The notes beneath the pieces were generated by a model that saw only the letters and a program-made list of their open reading frames with translations, made no database searches and had not been told where the DNA came from. Positions 7,151 to 12,958 of a DNA stretch of 12,958 nt are shown piece by piece. The DNA lies in assembly GCA_964453985.1 (NCBI GenBank), contig CAYVQB010000029.1:1-12958 (forward strand), written 5' to 3'. Both the position numbers and the translations under genes were made by a program. Numbering within the stretch: the stretch's first letter is position 1; each line of letters opens with the position of its first letter. The stretch is from CAYVQB01 sp964453985. GTDB taxonomy: Bacteria > Babelota > Babeliae > Babelales > UASB340.

Positions 7151-7622
7151 ATCCATTCTTTAGATATTTTTTTATTTTAACTAGATACTCTAAGCTTTCT
7201 TTTCTGTTTATGGTTTCTAGGTCTTTGTATGTTCCATCAAGAGCAAGTATAAGATTGGAATTATTTTTTAGTTTTTTTATGAATAAAAATAGATCTTTTT
7301 CGAGTTCTGGTAATTCAACTTTGATAATATTAAGAATTTCTTCATAATTTATACCGAAATATTCGTGAGCAACAATATTTCTAAAATCTACTATATTTCT
7401 CCAATCTGGTTTGCTAAGCTCTTTCAGAGTTGTGTTTTTTAGCACGTTTTTCATAGCTTCACCGATTATTTCTAAGCTTCTCATTATTGAATTATAGACT
7501 AACTCGTTGGAGGTTAGATCTTCCACCGCTTCCATTTCTATAGAGTGTCTATTAATGGAGTCAATTGCTATGAATATATCAAAAATGAAGAATTCTGAGA
7601 TTCGTTTAGTTTTATTAGGCAT
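7146..7622 (-). CDS. hepT: HepT-type HEPN toxin RNase (DUF86)
   Basis: Toxin of an MNT-HEPN type VII toxin-antitoxin pair; HEPN proteins of this family are RNases. I prefer ATG 7622 (MPNKTKRISEFF), which overlaps the antitoxin stop as ATGCCTAA; ATG 7634 would add four residues. The predicted protein is 158 residues and mainly helical. The family signature is present: MRSLEIIGEAMKNVL, then SKPDWRNIVDFRNIVAHEYF. The R-x4-H-x-Y motif lies at about residues 81-88 (Arg81, His86, Tyr88), where the Tyr is the residue that MntA-type partners AMPylate in studied systems. A tail of about 40 residues beyond the usual DUF86 core (from LALDGTYKDLETINRKE) is unusual. The final codon and stop come from repeat copy 1. 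The active-site motif is intact, so the pair is probably functional. Confidence 0.88.
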   Translation of the reverse strand: MPNKTKRISEFFIFDIFIAIDSINRHSIEMEAVEDLTSNELVYNSIMRSLEIIGEAMKNVLKNTTLKELSKPDWRNIVDFRNIVAHEYFGINYEEILNIIKVELPELEKDLFLFIKKLKNNSNLILALDGTYKDLETINRKESLEYLVKIKKYLKNGF

Positions 7623-7914
7623 AAACAAGCTCATCTTTTATTTGATCTTTAATAAAGTTTCTTACACTTTTAAAATAACCAATGTCAACTTCTCTATTGA
7701 ATTTTTTTTCCAAAAATCTTTTTAGTTTAATTCGGTTTCTAAAAGTTATTGTTGTAGTATCTATTAACAAATCTATATCACTTTTTACAGATTCTTCTCC
7801 CCTTGCATAGGAACCAAAAAGAGCGATTTTTGTAACACCATATTCTTTTTTTAGGAATTCTTTGTGTTCTTTAAGAAAGCTAATGATTTTATCTTTATTT
7901 ATTTCTTGTGACAT
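7615..7914 (-). CDS. mntA: MntA-type minimal nucleotidyltransferase antitoxin
   Basis: Antitoxin of the pair; characterised MntA proteins neutralise HepT by transferring AMP to its conserved Tyr. The protein is 99 residues, typical for the family. The catalytic signature FGSYARGEESVKSDIDLLID starts at residue 33: Gly34-Ser35 and the metal-binding Asp46 and Asp48 are present. The third carboxylate is Asp77 in REVDIGYF. All catalytic residues are therefore in place. ATG 7914 has GAGG upstream, placed just beyond the end of repeat copy 2. The 3' end overlaps the toxin start by 8 nt (or 20 nt if the toxin starts at 7634), implying coupled translation. It sits 15 nt after the recO-like stop codon with no terminator between, so transcription probably comes from the upstream gene. 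Confidence 0.93.
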   Translation of the reverse strand: MSQEINKDKIISFLKEHKEFLKKEYGVTKIALFGSYARGEESVKSDIDLLIDTTTITFRNRIKLKRFLEKKFNREVDIGYFKSVRNFIKDQIKDELVYA

Positions 7915-7923
7915 AATTGCCTC

Positions 7924-7989
7924 ATAAGATTATAGTTTTAAACACGTTTTAAATAATTTAGAACATGGGTGATGATGTATGCAACTAAA
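7924..7989. repeat. 66-bp perfect direct repeat, copy 2 (3' end of recO-like gene)
   Basis: Identical to 7085-7150. On the minus strand this copy encodes the last 18 or so residues of the RecO-like protein (SCIHHHPCSKLFKTCLKL) plus its stop, and ends 9 nt before the antitoxin ATG, just ahead of the GAGG Shine-Dalgarno. The near-palindrome TTTTAAACACGTTTTAAA is at 7936-7953. Being inside an expressed open frame, this copy is likely the original and copy 1 the duplicate. Confidence 0.97.
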
Positions 7990-8550
7990 TATCCAAAAAT
8001 CTAGTTCTTTAACTTGCTGTTCACTTATCTGTTCTAAACTTGTTTGCAAAGAGTTTACGTTCTGTTTATTATCGATGTCAACAAATGCATTTGCCAGTTT
8101 ATCGTACATTCTTAAATAGACACTAAGATTCTCTTTGGGATAAAAACCTGCAAGTTCAAAGAATTTTAAAAGAGATATTTTTCTTATTATGTGCGCATGC
8201 TTTTTAAGCATTATTTCTAGCTTTGTGAACCTGAAACAGTTATAAATAAATCTAAAAACTTCGTTGCACGGATTGTGCATAGGAATAAAATAATAAGACA
8301 ATTCTAGGATATGATGTATCCAGTTCAGATCAAATTTGCTGTCTGGCGTTAATAAAATTTCTATATTTGTTGCAAGATGTATATTCTTTCTTTCTTCTTT
8401 TGTATCAAAAGATATTAGCATGCCTGGCCATAGAGATAGGCTTTTATTCATTGGTTCTGTTGTTAGGTAAATCTTGCCGTGGGTTTTTGTAAGCACGGAT
8501 AATTTGTGTTTGTTTGGTAAAAAGCGTTTTAAAATAAAGGCCAGAGACAT
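7930..8550 (-). CDS. Divergent RecO-like protein (tentative)
   Basis: If RecO, it would help load RecA onto gaps coated with single-strand binding protein in the RecFOR recombination-repair pathway. At 206 residues it is shorter than typical RecO (about 230-260). The similarity I see is structural and partial. KLSVLTKTHGKIYL (16-29) resembles the N-terminal OB-fold strand pattern, followed by further beta-like stretches to about 68. The helical region ILELSYYFIPMHNPCNEVFRF (81-101) resembles the LLEL..LLP..EPNPELF segment. LLKFFELAGFYPKE (127-140) matches the LL..LGY.P segment. The zinc-binding cysteine cluster of some RecO proteins is absent. The C-terminus (HHHPCSKLFKTCLKL) resembles the usual YHLGKKLKSRKFL-type ending, so it looks native. 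ATG 8550 has AGGTG upstream. It is first in the operon with MNT, HEPN and the channel. Confidence 0.5.
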   Translation of the reverse strand: MSLAFILKRFLPNKHKLSVLTKTHGKIYLTTEPMNKSLSLWPGMLISFDTKEERKNIHLATNIEILLTPDSKFDLNWIHHILELSYYFIPMHNPCNEVFRFIYNCFRFTKLEIMLKKHAHIIRKISLLKFFELAGFYPKENLSVYLRMYDKLANAFVDIDNKQNVNSLQTSLEQISEQQVKELDFWIFSCIHHHPCSKLFKTCLKL

Positions 8551-8581
8551 ATTTTTGCACCTAATAATTTTATATATTTTC

Positions 8582-8611
8582 TTGTATTTAGTGTAGCTGG
8601 CAAATTATATT
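8582..8611 (+). promoter_or_regulatory. Possible promoter for the split secreted-protein gene
   Basis: TTGTAT (8582-8587) and TATATT (8606-8611) are separated by 18 bp, about 50 nt upstream of ATG 8661. An inverted repeat TGGTT/AACCA (8637-8641 and 8647-8651) lies just before the AGGAG ribosome-binding site and could form a small 5' stem. The same 110-bp gap must also hold the promoter of the minus-strand recO-like operon, which I cannot place with confidence. Confidence 0.4.
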
Positions 8612-8660
8612 TAACCAAGTGTTTTAGGTTAATATTTGGTTACTAGAACCAGGAGTTATT

Positions 8661-9196
8661 ATGAAATTTTATATGAAATTTTTTTTGTTCACTTTTGCTT
8701 TCAGTTTTTCTTTTAGTGTGTACGGCATGCACCAGCAAGAAGCGCCATTTAAGCTTGATGAAAAAAGATTAGAAATAGTAATAGGAAATAAGAATAATCT
8801 TAATAAAACAGCAGACAAGTTTTTACGGATGATGCTATGGCTCATCTAAATAATGATAAAGAAGAAAGTTTATCAGAGCCATTAAAAAAGATGTCACAAG
8901 ATTATAAAACAGTTTATAAAGAAATGGCTGAATGCCTTTTAAAAGGTGCTTTAGCTGAGTTAGGTACTATTACTGATAAAACTAATAAAATTAAATATGA
9001 AGACATTAAAAAAAAGATGACAGATAAGATAAACAGCTTGGCTCATAATGACCCGTATCTATCTCGTTTTATAAAATCATTACAAAGCAAATTAGTTGTA
9101 GAAGTTTTTTTAAATACAAACGGTGATGGTTTATCAGATAGAGGCAAATTGTGGAAGAAGGATCTTTATAAAGTTTTCTCACCAGAAACTAAATAA
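8661..9196 (+). pseudogene. Secreted protein gene interrupted by a one-base frameshift
   Basis: The first segment (8661-8849, 62 residues) starts after AGGAG and has a clear signal peptide (MKFYMKFFLFTFAFSFSFSVYG, cleavage after about residue 22). It runs out of frame into MMLWLI and stops. A second frame, open from 8807 and with an ATG at 8837, continues to 9196. Adding one T to the T5 run at 8820-8824 joins them as KFFTDDAMAHLNND and gives one 178-residue exported, helical, Lys/Glu-rich protein. The C-terminal part contains NTNGDGLSDRGK, which resembles a calcium-binding DxDGDGxxD loop. No family recognised. The downstream part has no convincing ribosome-binding site or signal peptide of its own. 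Causes could be a real indel in a homopolymer (pseudogene or phase variation) or a sequencing error. It converges with the NamZ-like gene across 24 nt. Confidence 0.7.
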
Positions 9197-9220
9197 AAAT
9201 ATTTTATGTAAAAACAAGCA

Positions 9221-10354
9221 TCAAACGCGTTCTATAATCTTAACATACGGCAAAGGCCTATACAGGATGCAACTTTGTACACGTTTCTCAAACTCTGTAT
9301 CATCAGTTTCTATTTTATGTTTCAAATTTTCAAAACTGATTTTATTCTGTAAAAAAGATGTCAAAATATTAGAGCCCAAGAGCTTATCAAATTTAGGTGA
9401 ATAACAAAGTTTTAGCCTTTTTCTATTTTGTAAAAAGCGTGCCAAATTAATAATAGAGTTAAAGGACGAGAAATTATTTATATCCTTTTTGACTCTTATC
9501 TTGATCCCTCCTTCTATTGAAGATGAACAGAACATACCTAGCTTAAAGCATAGTTTCTTTAGGTAATCGGTTTCCCATTCAGAGAGTTGTTGTGCTTTAG
9601 GTAAAATCAAAACCTGATACTTATTTTCACCATCTTGCTCTACTTTTATTGGTCTAATCTGTTTCAAAAATTTTAGAAAGCTGTAACCATACAAAGCATT
9701 TAGGTTTTTAAATTTTTTAGGCAAAAAGTCAGATTTTATATTTGCCAAGGGCTTGTTTGCTTGCCAGTTAGTCATTGGCACAATTGTTAGATTTGCCGGC
9801 TTATGAAGAATGTATTTATTGAGATACAGGGCGAGCTCTGCTGTTGTCAGGCCTGGTTTTAATGGTATATCCCCCGGCCCTTCTATGCATCGGCCCAGTG
9901 GATTTGGTCGGTCCAAAATGATTAATTTTTTATTGTTATTGGCTGCGAGTTTAATTGTTTTATTTAAGCTTTCAAAGCATGGGTCTATTCTTAGGCCATA
10001 GCTTGTCATATCAAAGGCGATTGCATCAGTATTTGCCAGACTTTCTGGGGTGAGATCTTGTAGCGTTTTATTTTTTTTGTTTACTAGAAATAGCTTTTGT
10101 ACCTTAAAGCCATTTTTAATTAAATTATTCTTATTACTTATCTTATCGCTTACTAGTGCTAGCCTTAGCTTTTTTATCCAGTTGAAGTTGTCAGTTTTAT
10201 TGCTTGTTAAATTTTGGATTCCAATCATTGTTACAGGCGGTTCTTTTTTGGGGATTGGTTTGTTTGTGCTTTTGAACCATACAAAACGTGGAACAAAGAT
10301 GGCTAGATATACGATACAAACTAATTTTATGATCGGTATTACTTTATACTTCAT
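9221..10354 (-). CDS. Divergent NamZ-like (DUF1343) protein, membrane-anchored
   Basis: DUF1343/NamZ proteins are exo-beta-N-acetylmuramidases that trim MurNAc from peptidoglycan fragments. I start at ATG 10354 (MKYKVIPIIKLV), 377 residues, with AAGGAC just ahead; the longer open frame would start at a TTG at 10435 without support. A single N-terminal hydrophobic segment (about 4-22) looks like an uncleaved anchor or signal peptide. Family landmarks: RLALVSDKIS (64-73), an altered AFDMTSYGLR (113-122, usually FDIQDVGxRFYTY), KLIILDRPNPLG (143-154), EGPGDIPLKPGLTTAELALYL (from 158) and LTIVPMTNWQ. The usual stretch between EGP and IP is nearly deleted, the usual HG before LT is PG, and I see no PEHG segment in the N-terminal half. 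It may therefore be catalytically changed or inactive. No terminator is visible at its 3' end. Confidence 0.75.
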   Translation of the reverse strand: MKYKVIPIIKLVCIVYLAIFVPRFVWFKSTNKPIPKKEPPVTMIGIQNLTSNKTDNFNWIKKLRLALVSDKISNKNNLIKNGFKVQKLFLVNKKNKTLQDLTPESLANTDAIAFDMTSYGLRIDPCFESLNKTIKLAANNNKKLIILDRPNPLGRCIEGPGDIPLKPGLTTAELALYLNKYILHKPANLTIVPMTNWQANKPLANIKSDFLPKKFKNLNALYGYSFLKFLKQIRPIKVEQDGENKYQVLILPKAQQLSEWETDYLKKLCFKLGMFCSSSIEGGIKIRVKKDINNFSSFNSIINLARFLQNRKRLKLCYSPKFDKLLGSNILTSFLQNKISFENLKHKIETDDTEFEKRVQSCILYRPLPYVKIIERV

Positions 10355-10509
10355 TGTCCTTGTCCCCAGATTCCCCATAATTTTTAAAGCTGTTCTCCTG
10401 ATCAAATAGTAACCTAATATAGGGGGCTCTTTCAAGAAATATAATATCTAGCTTCTTTATTATGTTTGTGATCGTCTAAGTAATAGGAATAGTAGAAAAC
10501 GAAAAATTG

Positions 10510-10539
10510 TTTACAAATTATAAGCTCGGGAGCTATTCT
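10510..10539 (+). promoter_or_regulatory. Promoter with spacer palindrome for the secreted coiled-coil gene
   Basis: TTTACA (10510-10515) and TATTCT (10534-10539) are separated by 18 bp. Almost the whole spacer end is the palindrome AGCTC-GG-GAGCT (10523-10534), a GC-rich island in AT-rich DNA and a possible operator. The predicted start leaves a leader of about 55 nt to ATG 10600. The surrounding divergent gap (10355-10599) must also carry the promoter for the NamZ-like gene; a TATAAT on the minus strand at 10523-10518 lacks a good -35. Confidence 0.5.
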
Positions 10540-10599
10540 GAATCTCAGTGTTTTTTAGACTGTTGGAGATGAAGTTTTTTTAGGAGAAGGGGAGAGATT

Positions 10600-12744
10600 A
10601 TGACTTTTTCACGTGTTAGTAGGCTGTTTCTGCTTACGCTAGTTTTTGGTATTTTTGCTTTTGGTCTGCAGGCTAAGCTGCCCGAAAAGTACAAAACTAA
10701 CGTTGTTACATATGCCATTGCTGTTCTGGATGAACTTGAAACAAAAAATGAACAGATCACAGATGCCGAAACTTTTAGAACCCAATTTGCTACAGCTTTA
10801 AAGGGTAAAACAGGCTCGATTCCAAAATTTGAAGAACTATCTCCTGCTCACAAATTTCTCTACCAATCAACAGTAACATGCATTTTCGATCTCGCCGCAG
10901 CATATGTCGGCGCTAAGAAATGGGATACCAGATTAGGAGAAGCTACCTTTTTTGAAGGCATGGAAGGATATGTGCAAGGTCAGCTTGATAAAATTACCGA
11001 AGAAGAAAGTCTCCTTAATGAAGTTATAGGCGAAAACGGAGCCGGTGAGTTGTTTAGGGATAAAATTTATAAAGATAGCAAGTTGAGCGAACTCGGTGGA
11101 AAATTTATGGGTTGGTATGGCTTTCTTTGGAAAGATCTTGATAAAGATAATTGGAAACCTGAGTATGCTAAAACTGCAACTTTATGGGGGCCTGAGGCTG
11201 AGAAGTTGGAGAAGGGAAAAAGAGTTGCTAGTCGATTTGAAACTCTTGTAAAAGGATTATCTAAAAAAGAAGAAAGATTTAAAGAATCTAAAGCAGCGAT
11301 TAGTTTAAAAAGGAAAATGATAGATCTAAAAAACGAAGCCACTGAATTGATTGAAGCTGCTAAAGAAGATACAAGTTTGAATGATGATAGTGACGAAATA
11401 AAGGCTTTAAAAGAAGCTCTCAAAGATTTAAAACCAGAGGATTTTGTTGAAAAACAAGAAGCTATTAATAAAGCCACGGGACCGATCTATCAAAAACTAG
11501 TAGAAGCTTATGAAGAACAATTTAAAAAACTTGAGACGGAAATTAGTAGATTGTCGCCTGAAGAGCAGGAAGAAGCGATTCAGAAGATAGCGAATGAAAT
11601 CGAAGCTTTTGATAGTAAACACAAGGACGAGTTAGCGAATTTTGATAAGACATTGCTTGAAACGCAGCAAACAAAATTTCAAAAAGCAGAAAAACCTTTG
11701 ACGTCAGCTGAATTACAAGAGCTTTTTACTGCTGCTAAAGAGCATGAACAAGAAAAAGAAGAAAAAATACAAAAAGCTAAAGATGATAAAATTGGGATTG
11801 TAAACAGAAAGACAGAAATCGAAAAAGAAAAACAAACAGCTGTGACAGCAAAAGAAGAAAAAGATAAAGAGCTACTAGCGCTTCAAGAGAAACTAACGAA
11901 GGCACGAGGCAAGATAAAGTCTGAAGAAGAGATACAAAAAGAGGAAGAGGCAAAGAAGAAACAGGAAGAGGAAGGAAAAGCGACAAAACTGTTTCAAGAA
12001 AGGGCCTCTTTAATGAAAGGCTTTGATGAAAATAGCAATAATTTAATAGGTAGTGGTACTCGTGAAGATGCATTAATGAATAAAAACTTGGTTTTGAAAA
12101 CTAAAAAAGATAAATTATTGTCAGAGCAAGAGGCGATAAGGGGTTTATCAAAGACTATAGTAAGTATGTTTGAAACTAACGGAACTTTAAAACCAGAAAA
12201 ATCAGTTGAAGGTTTAAAAGAAAAAGTTGAAGAGCTTAGAACTAAATTAATAAAATTTAAAAAAGGCTTCATAAAATATGCTATAAATAAGGCGACGCTT
12301 TATAGAGACCTTAGTAAAGCTGAATTCAAAGAATTGGAGCCTGATACATTTGAAAAAATTAAAAATCAAATTGAGTTAGTAGGGAATCTTGAAGCAGCAC
12401 TTAAGTCTGAAGATGAAGATTATAATGAAAAACTTAATAAAGCTCAGGGAGAAGCCAATAAGTTATTGGGTTTACTTATATCAAGAGAACCATTATATCA
12501 AGCGATTGAAGTAACGGGACAGATTCAAAGTGTGATGACTGAACTTGCAAAGAAGCATGGAGTGTCTGCTAGGTTTGCTAAAATTAAACTAGACGAAAAA
12601 ATTAGTAAAAATAATGAGGTTAGTAGTCTTCTAGTCAAAATTGTGACCAAAAAAGACAAGATTAACAGACGTTCTTTTTTAGGTATTTTAAAAGGGTTGG
12701 AACAAGATAACGCTAGTCTGATTGAGAGTAGTATCCCTGAATAA
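10600..12744 (+). CDS. Large secreted coiled-coil protein of unknown family
   Basis: A 714-residue protein I do not recognise. The signal peptide is clear: MTFSRVSRLF with a hydrophobic core to about residue 23, cleavage after LQA25. The mature N-terminal part (about 26-215) is mixed and relatively rich in Gly and aromatic residues (SPAHKFLYQS, FFEGMEGYVQGQL, KFMGWYGFLWKDLDKDNWKPEY), perhaps a folded domain. From about 220 it becomes long charged helix; residues about 377-470 are nearly pure Glu/Lys/Gln coiled coil (EHEQEKEEKIQKAKDD; EEEIQKEEEAKKKQEEE). The C-terminal third is helical and Lys-rich. No catalytic motif, transmembrane anchor or sortase signal is seen, so an exported or periplasmic structural, adhesive or effector-like role is possible but unproven. 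Two tandem purine boxes (AGGAG, GGGGAG) precede ATG 10600. It is monocistronic: own promoter and terminator. Confidence 0.88.
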   Translation: MTFSRVSRLFLLTLVFGIFAFGLQAKLPEKYKTNVVTYAIAVLDELETKNEQITDAETFRTQFATALKGKTGSIPKFEELSPAHKFLYQSTVTCIFDLAAAYVGAKKWDTRLGEATFFEGMEGYVQGQLDKITEEESLLNEVIGENGAGELFRDKIYKDSKLSELGGKFMGWYGFLWKDLDKDNWKPEYAKTATLWGPEAEKLEKGKRVASRFETLVKGLSKKEERFKESKAAISLKRKMIDLKNEATELIEAAKEDTSLNDDSDEIKALKEALKDLKPEDFVEKQEAINKATGPIYQKLVEAYEEQFKKLETEISRLSPEEQEEAIQKIANEIEAFDSKHKDELANFDKTLLETQQTKFQKAEKPLTSAELQELFTAAKEHEQEKEEKIQKAKDDKIGIVNRKTEIEKEKQTAVTAKEEKDKELLALQEKLTKARGKIKSEEEIQKEEEAKKKQEEEGKATKLFQERASLMKGFDENSNNLIGSGTREDALMNKNLVLKTKKDKLLSEQEAIRGLSKTIVSMFETNGTLKPEKSVEGLKEKVEELRTKLIKFKKGFIKYAINKATLYRDLSKAEFKELEPDTFEKIKNQIELVGNLEAALKSEDEDYNEKLNKAQGEANKLLGLLISREPLYQAIEVTGQIQSVMTELAKKHGVSARFAKIKLDEKISKNNEVSSLLVKIVTKKDKINRRSFLGILKGLEQDNASLIESSIPE

Positions 12745-12768
12745 CCATAAAAAAACTTAGTTTTAGCT

Positions 12769-12816
12769 AGTTATTTGGGCAGTTTAAGTATACTTATCTG
12801 CCCAAATAACTTTTTT
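12769..12816 (+). terminator. Long perfect intrinsic terminator
   Basis: AGTTATTTGGGCAG (12769-12782) and CTGCCCAAATAACT (12798-12811) are a perfect 14-bp stem, followed by a T-run (12811-12816) and more T-rich sequence. The 15-nt loop contains a second palindrome, AAGTATACTT. An A-rich stretch upstream (12749-12755) could make it work on the minus strand as well. Confidence 0.93.
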
Positions 12817-12838
12817 ATTTTTTACAAATGATTTTTTA

Positions 12839-12868
12839 TTGACGTTTTCCTCTTATTTTTTTTATATT
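12839..12868 (+). promoter_or_regulatory. Promoter for the gene starting at 12925
   Basis: TTGACG (12839-12844) and TATATT (12863-12868) are 18 bp apart, placing the start near 12875 and leaving a leader of about 50 nt. It lies just after the terminator of the preceding gene, so the next gene is an independent unit. Apart from this promoter and the terminator, 12745-12924 holds nothing else I can identify. Confidence 0.6.
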
Positions 12869-12924
12869 GAACCAATGGGTAGTTTATAGTTTTTTGTTGT
12901 TGCAGTTTTTATAAGGAGTTAGGA

Positions 12925-12958
12925 ATGAAGATAAAATCTCTGAATTTTATTTTATTTT
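12925..12958 (+). CDS. N-terminus of another gene, probably exported protein (partial)
   Basis: ATG 12925 follows AAGGAG (12913-12918) and is also touched by AGGA (12921-12924). Only eleven codons are in the window: MKIKSLNFILF. Two lysines followed by a run of hydrophobic residues fit the start of a signal peptide, like the secreted proteins at 8661 and 10600, but too little is visible to say more. Confidence 0.6.
   Translation, partial: MKIKSLNFILF

Larger units (their letters stand above)
7085..7923 (-). mobile_element. 839-bp MNT-HEPN cassette with a terminal 66-bp repeat
   Basis: The unit from the start of repeat copy 1 (7085) to the base before copy 2 (7924) contains the antitoxin gene, its Shine-Dalgarno, the toxin gene and one repeat. 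Removing it would join the recO-like 3' end directly to the channel leader, giving an intact two-gene operon. There is no transposase, integrase or terminal inverted repeat in the unit, and no promoter of its own is evident beyond a TATAAT within each repeat. The boundaries are read directly from the sequence; mobility is inference. Alternatives are homologous integration of a small circle, or an ancient rearrangement kept identical by gene conversion. Confidence 0.65.

Noticed and set aside
7507..7725. Plus-strand open frame antisense to the MNT-HEPN junction
   Set aside because: Both catalytic motifs on the minus strand are intact and explain the sequence; this frame has no supporting signal.
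7085..7989. CRISPR array based on the 66-bp repeats
   Set aside because: Only two copies, 839 bp apart, with two coding genes between them and no cas genes.
8817..8849. Programmed -1 ribosomal frameshift in the split secreted-protein gene
   Set aside because: The heptamer is G TTT TTA rather than X XXY YYZ, and no strong downstream stimulatory stem is evident; an indel is simpler.
10355..10435. N-terminal extension of the NamZ-like protein starting with a TTG codon at 10435
   Set aside because: No Shine-Dalgarno for the TTG, and the ATG at 10354 has AAGGAC upstream and starts directly at the hydrophobic signal/anchor segment.
11067..11477. Minus-strand open frames inside the secreted coiled-coil gene (also 11777-12073 and 11994-12272)
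   Set aside because: Ser/Leu-rich translations of antisense Glu/Lys codons; no start signals; shadows of the plus-strand gene.

Overview
The window is AT-rich, uses the standard genetic code, and has compact spacing with good Shine-Dalgarno sequences. It encodes a MscK/MscM-sized channel with a long extracytoplasmic coiled coil, a peptidoglycan-turnover (DUF1343/NamZ-like) protein, and several signal-peptide proteins of no recognised family. This fits a Gram-negative-type bacterium with a small AT-rich genome. My best guess is the Dependentiae (TM6, Babeliales) type of host-associated bacterium, but that is inference from gene style, not a marker match.

Layout. Positions 1-896 (minus) hold the 5' part of an RluD-type pseudouridine synthase, divergent from a complete MgtE magnesium channel (1018-2379, plus). 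Next come tRNA-Lys(UUU) and tRNA-Glu(UUC), separated by a hairpin and an intrinsic terminator. They are followed at once by three tandem genes for tiny two-helix membrane proteins that look like diverged copies of each other (2746-3459), closed by a strong terminator at 3476-3503. On the minus strand, 8550 down to 3506 is one apparent operon: a divergent RecO-like protein, an MntA-type nucleotidyltransferase antitoxin, a HepT-type HEPN toxin, and a 1188-residue MscK/MscM-like mechanosensitive channel. Then come a secreted-protein gene split by a frameshift (8661-9196, plus), a divergent NamZ-like membrane-anchored protein (10354-9221, minus), a 714-residue secreted coiled-coil protein (10600-12744, plus) with a long terminator, and the first codons of another plus-strand gene (12925 on).

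Main discovery. The MNT-HEPN toxin-antitoxin pair is bounded by a perfect 66-bp direct repeat (7085-7150 and 7924-7989). The outer copy is the 3' end of the recO-like gene; the inner copy supplies the HEPN stop codon and the leader of the channel gene. The toxin-antitoxin pair plus one repeat is an 839-bp unit sitting exactly at the recO/channel junction. Removing it would restore an uninterrupted recO-channel operon. This looks like a minimal gene-cassette insertion that duplicated the host gene's end, with no recombinase gene visible in the window.

The other points of note are the tandem two-helix membrane proteins next to the tRNAs, a hairpin against the mgtE Shine-Dalgarno, the frameshifted secreted gene and the reduced NamZ homologue.
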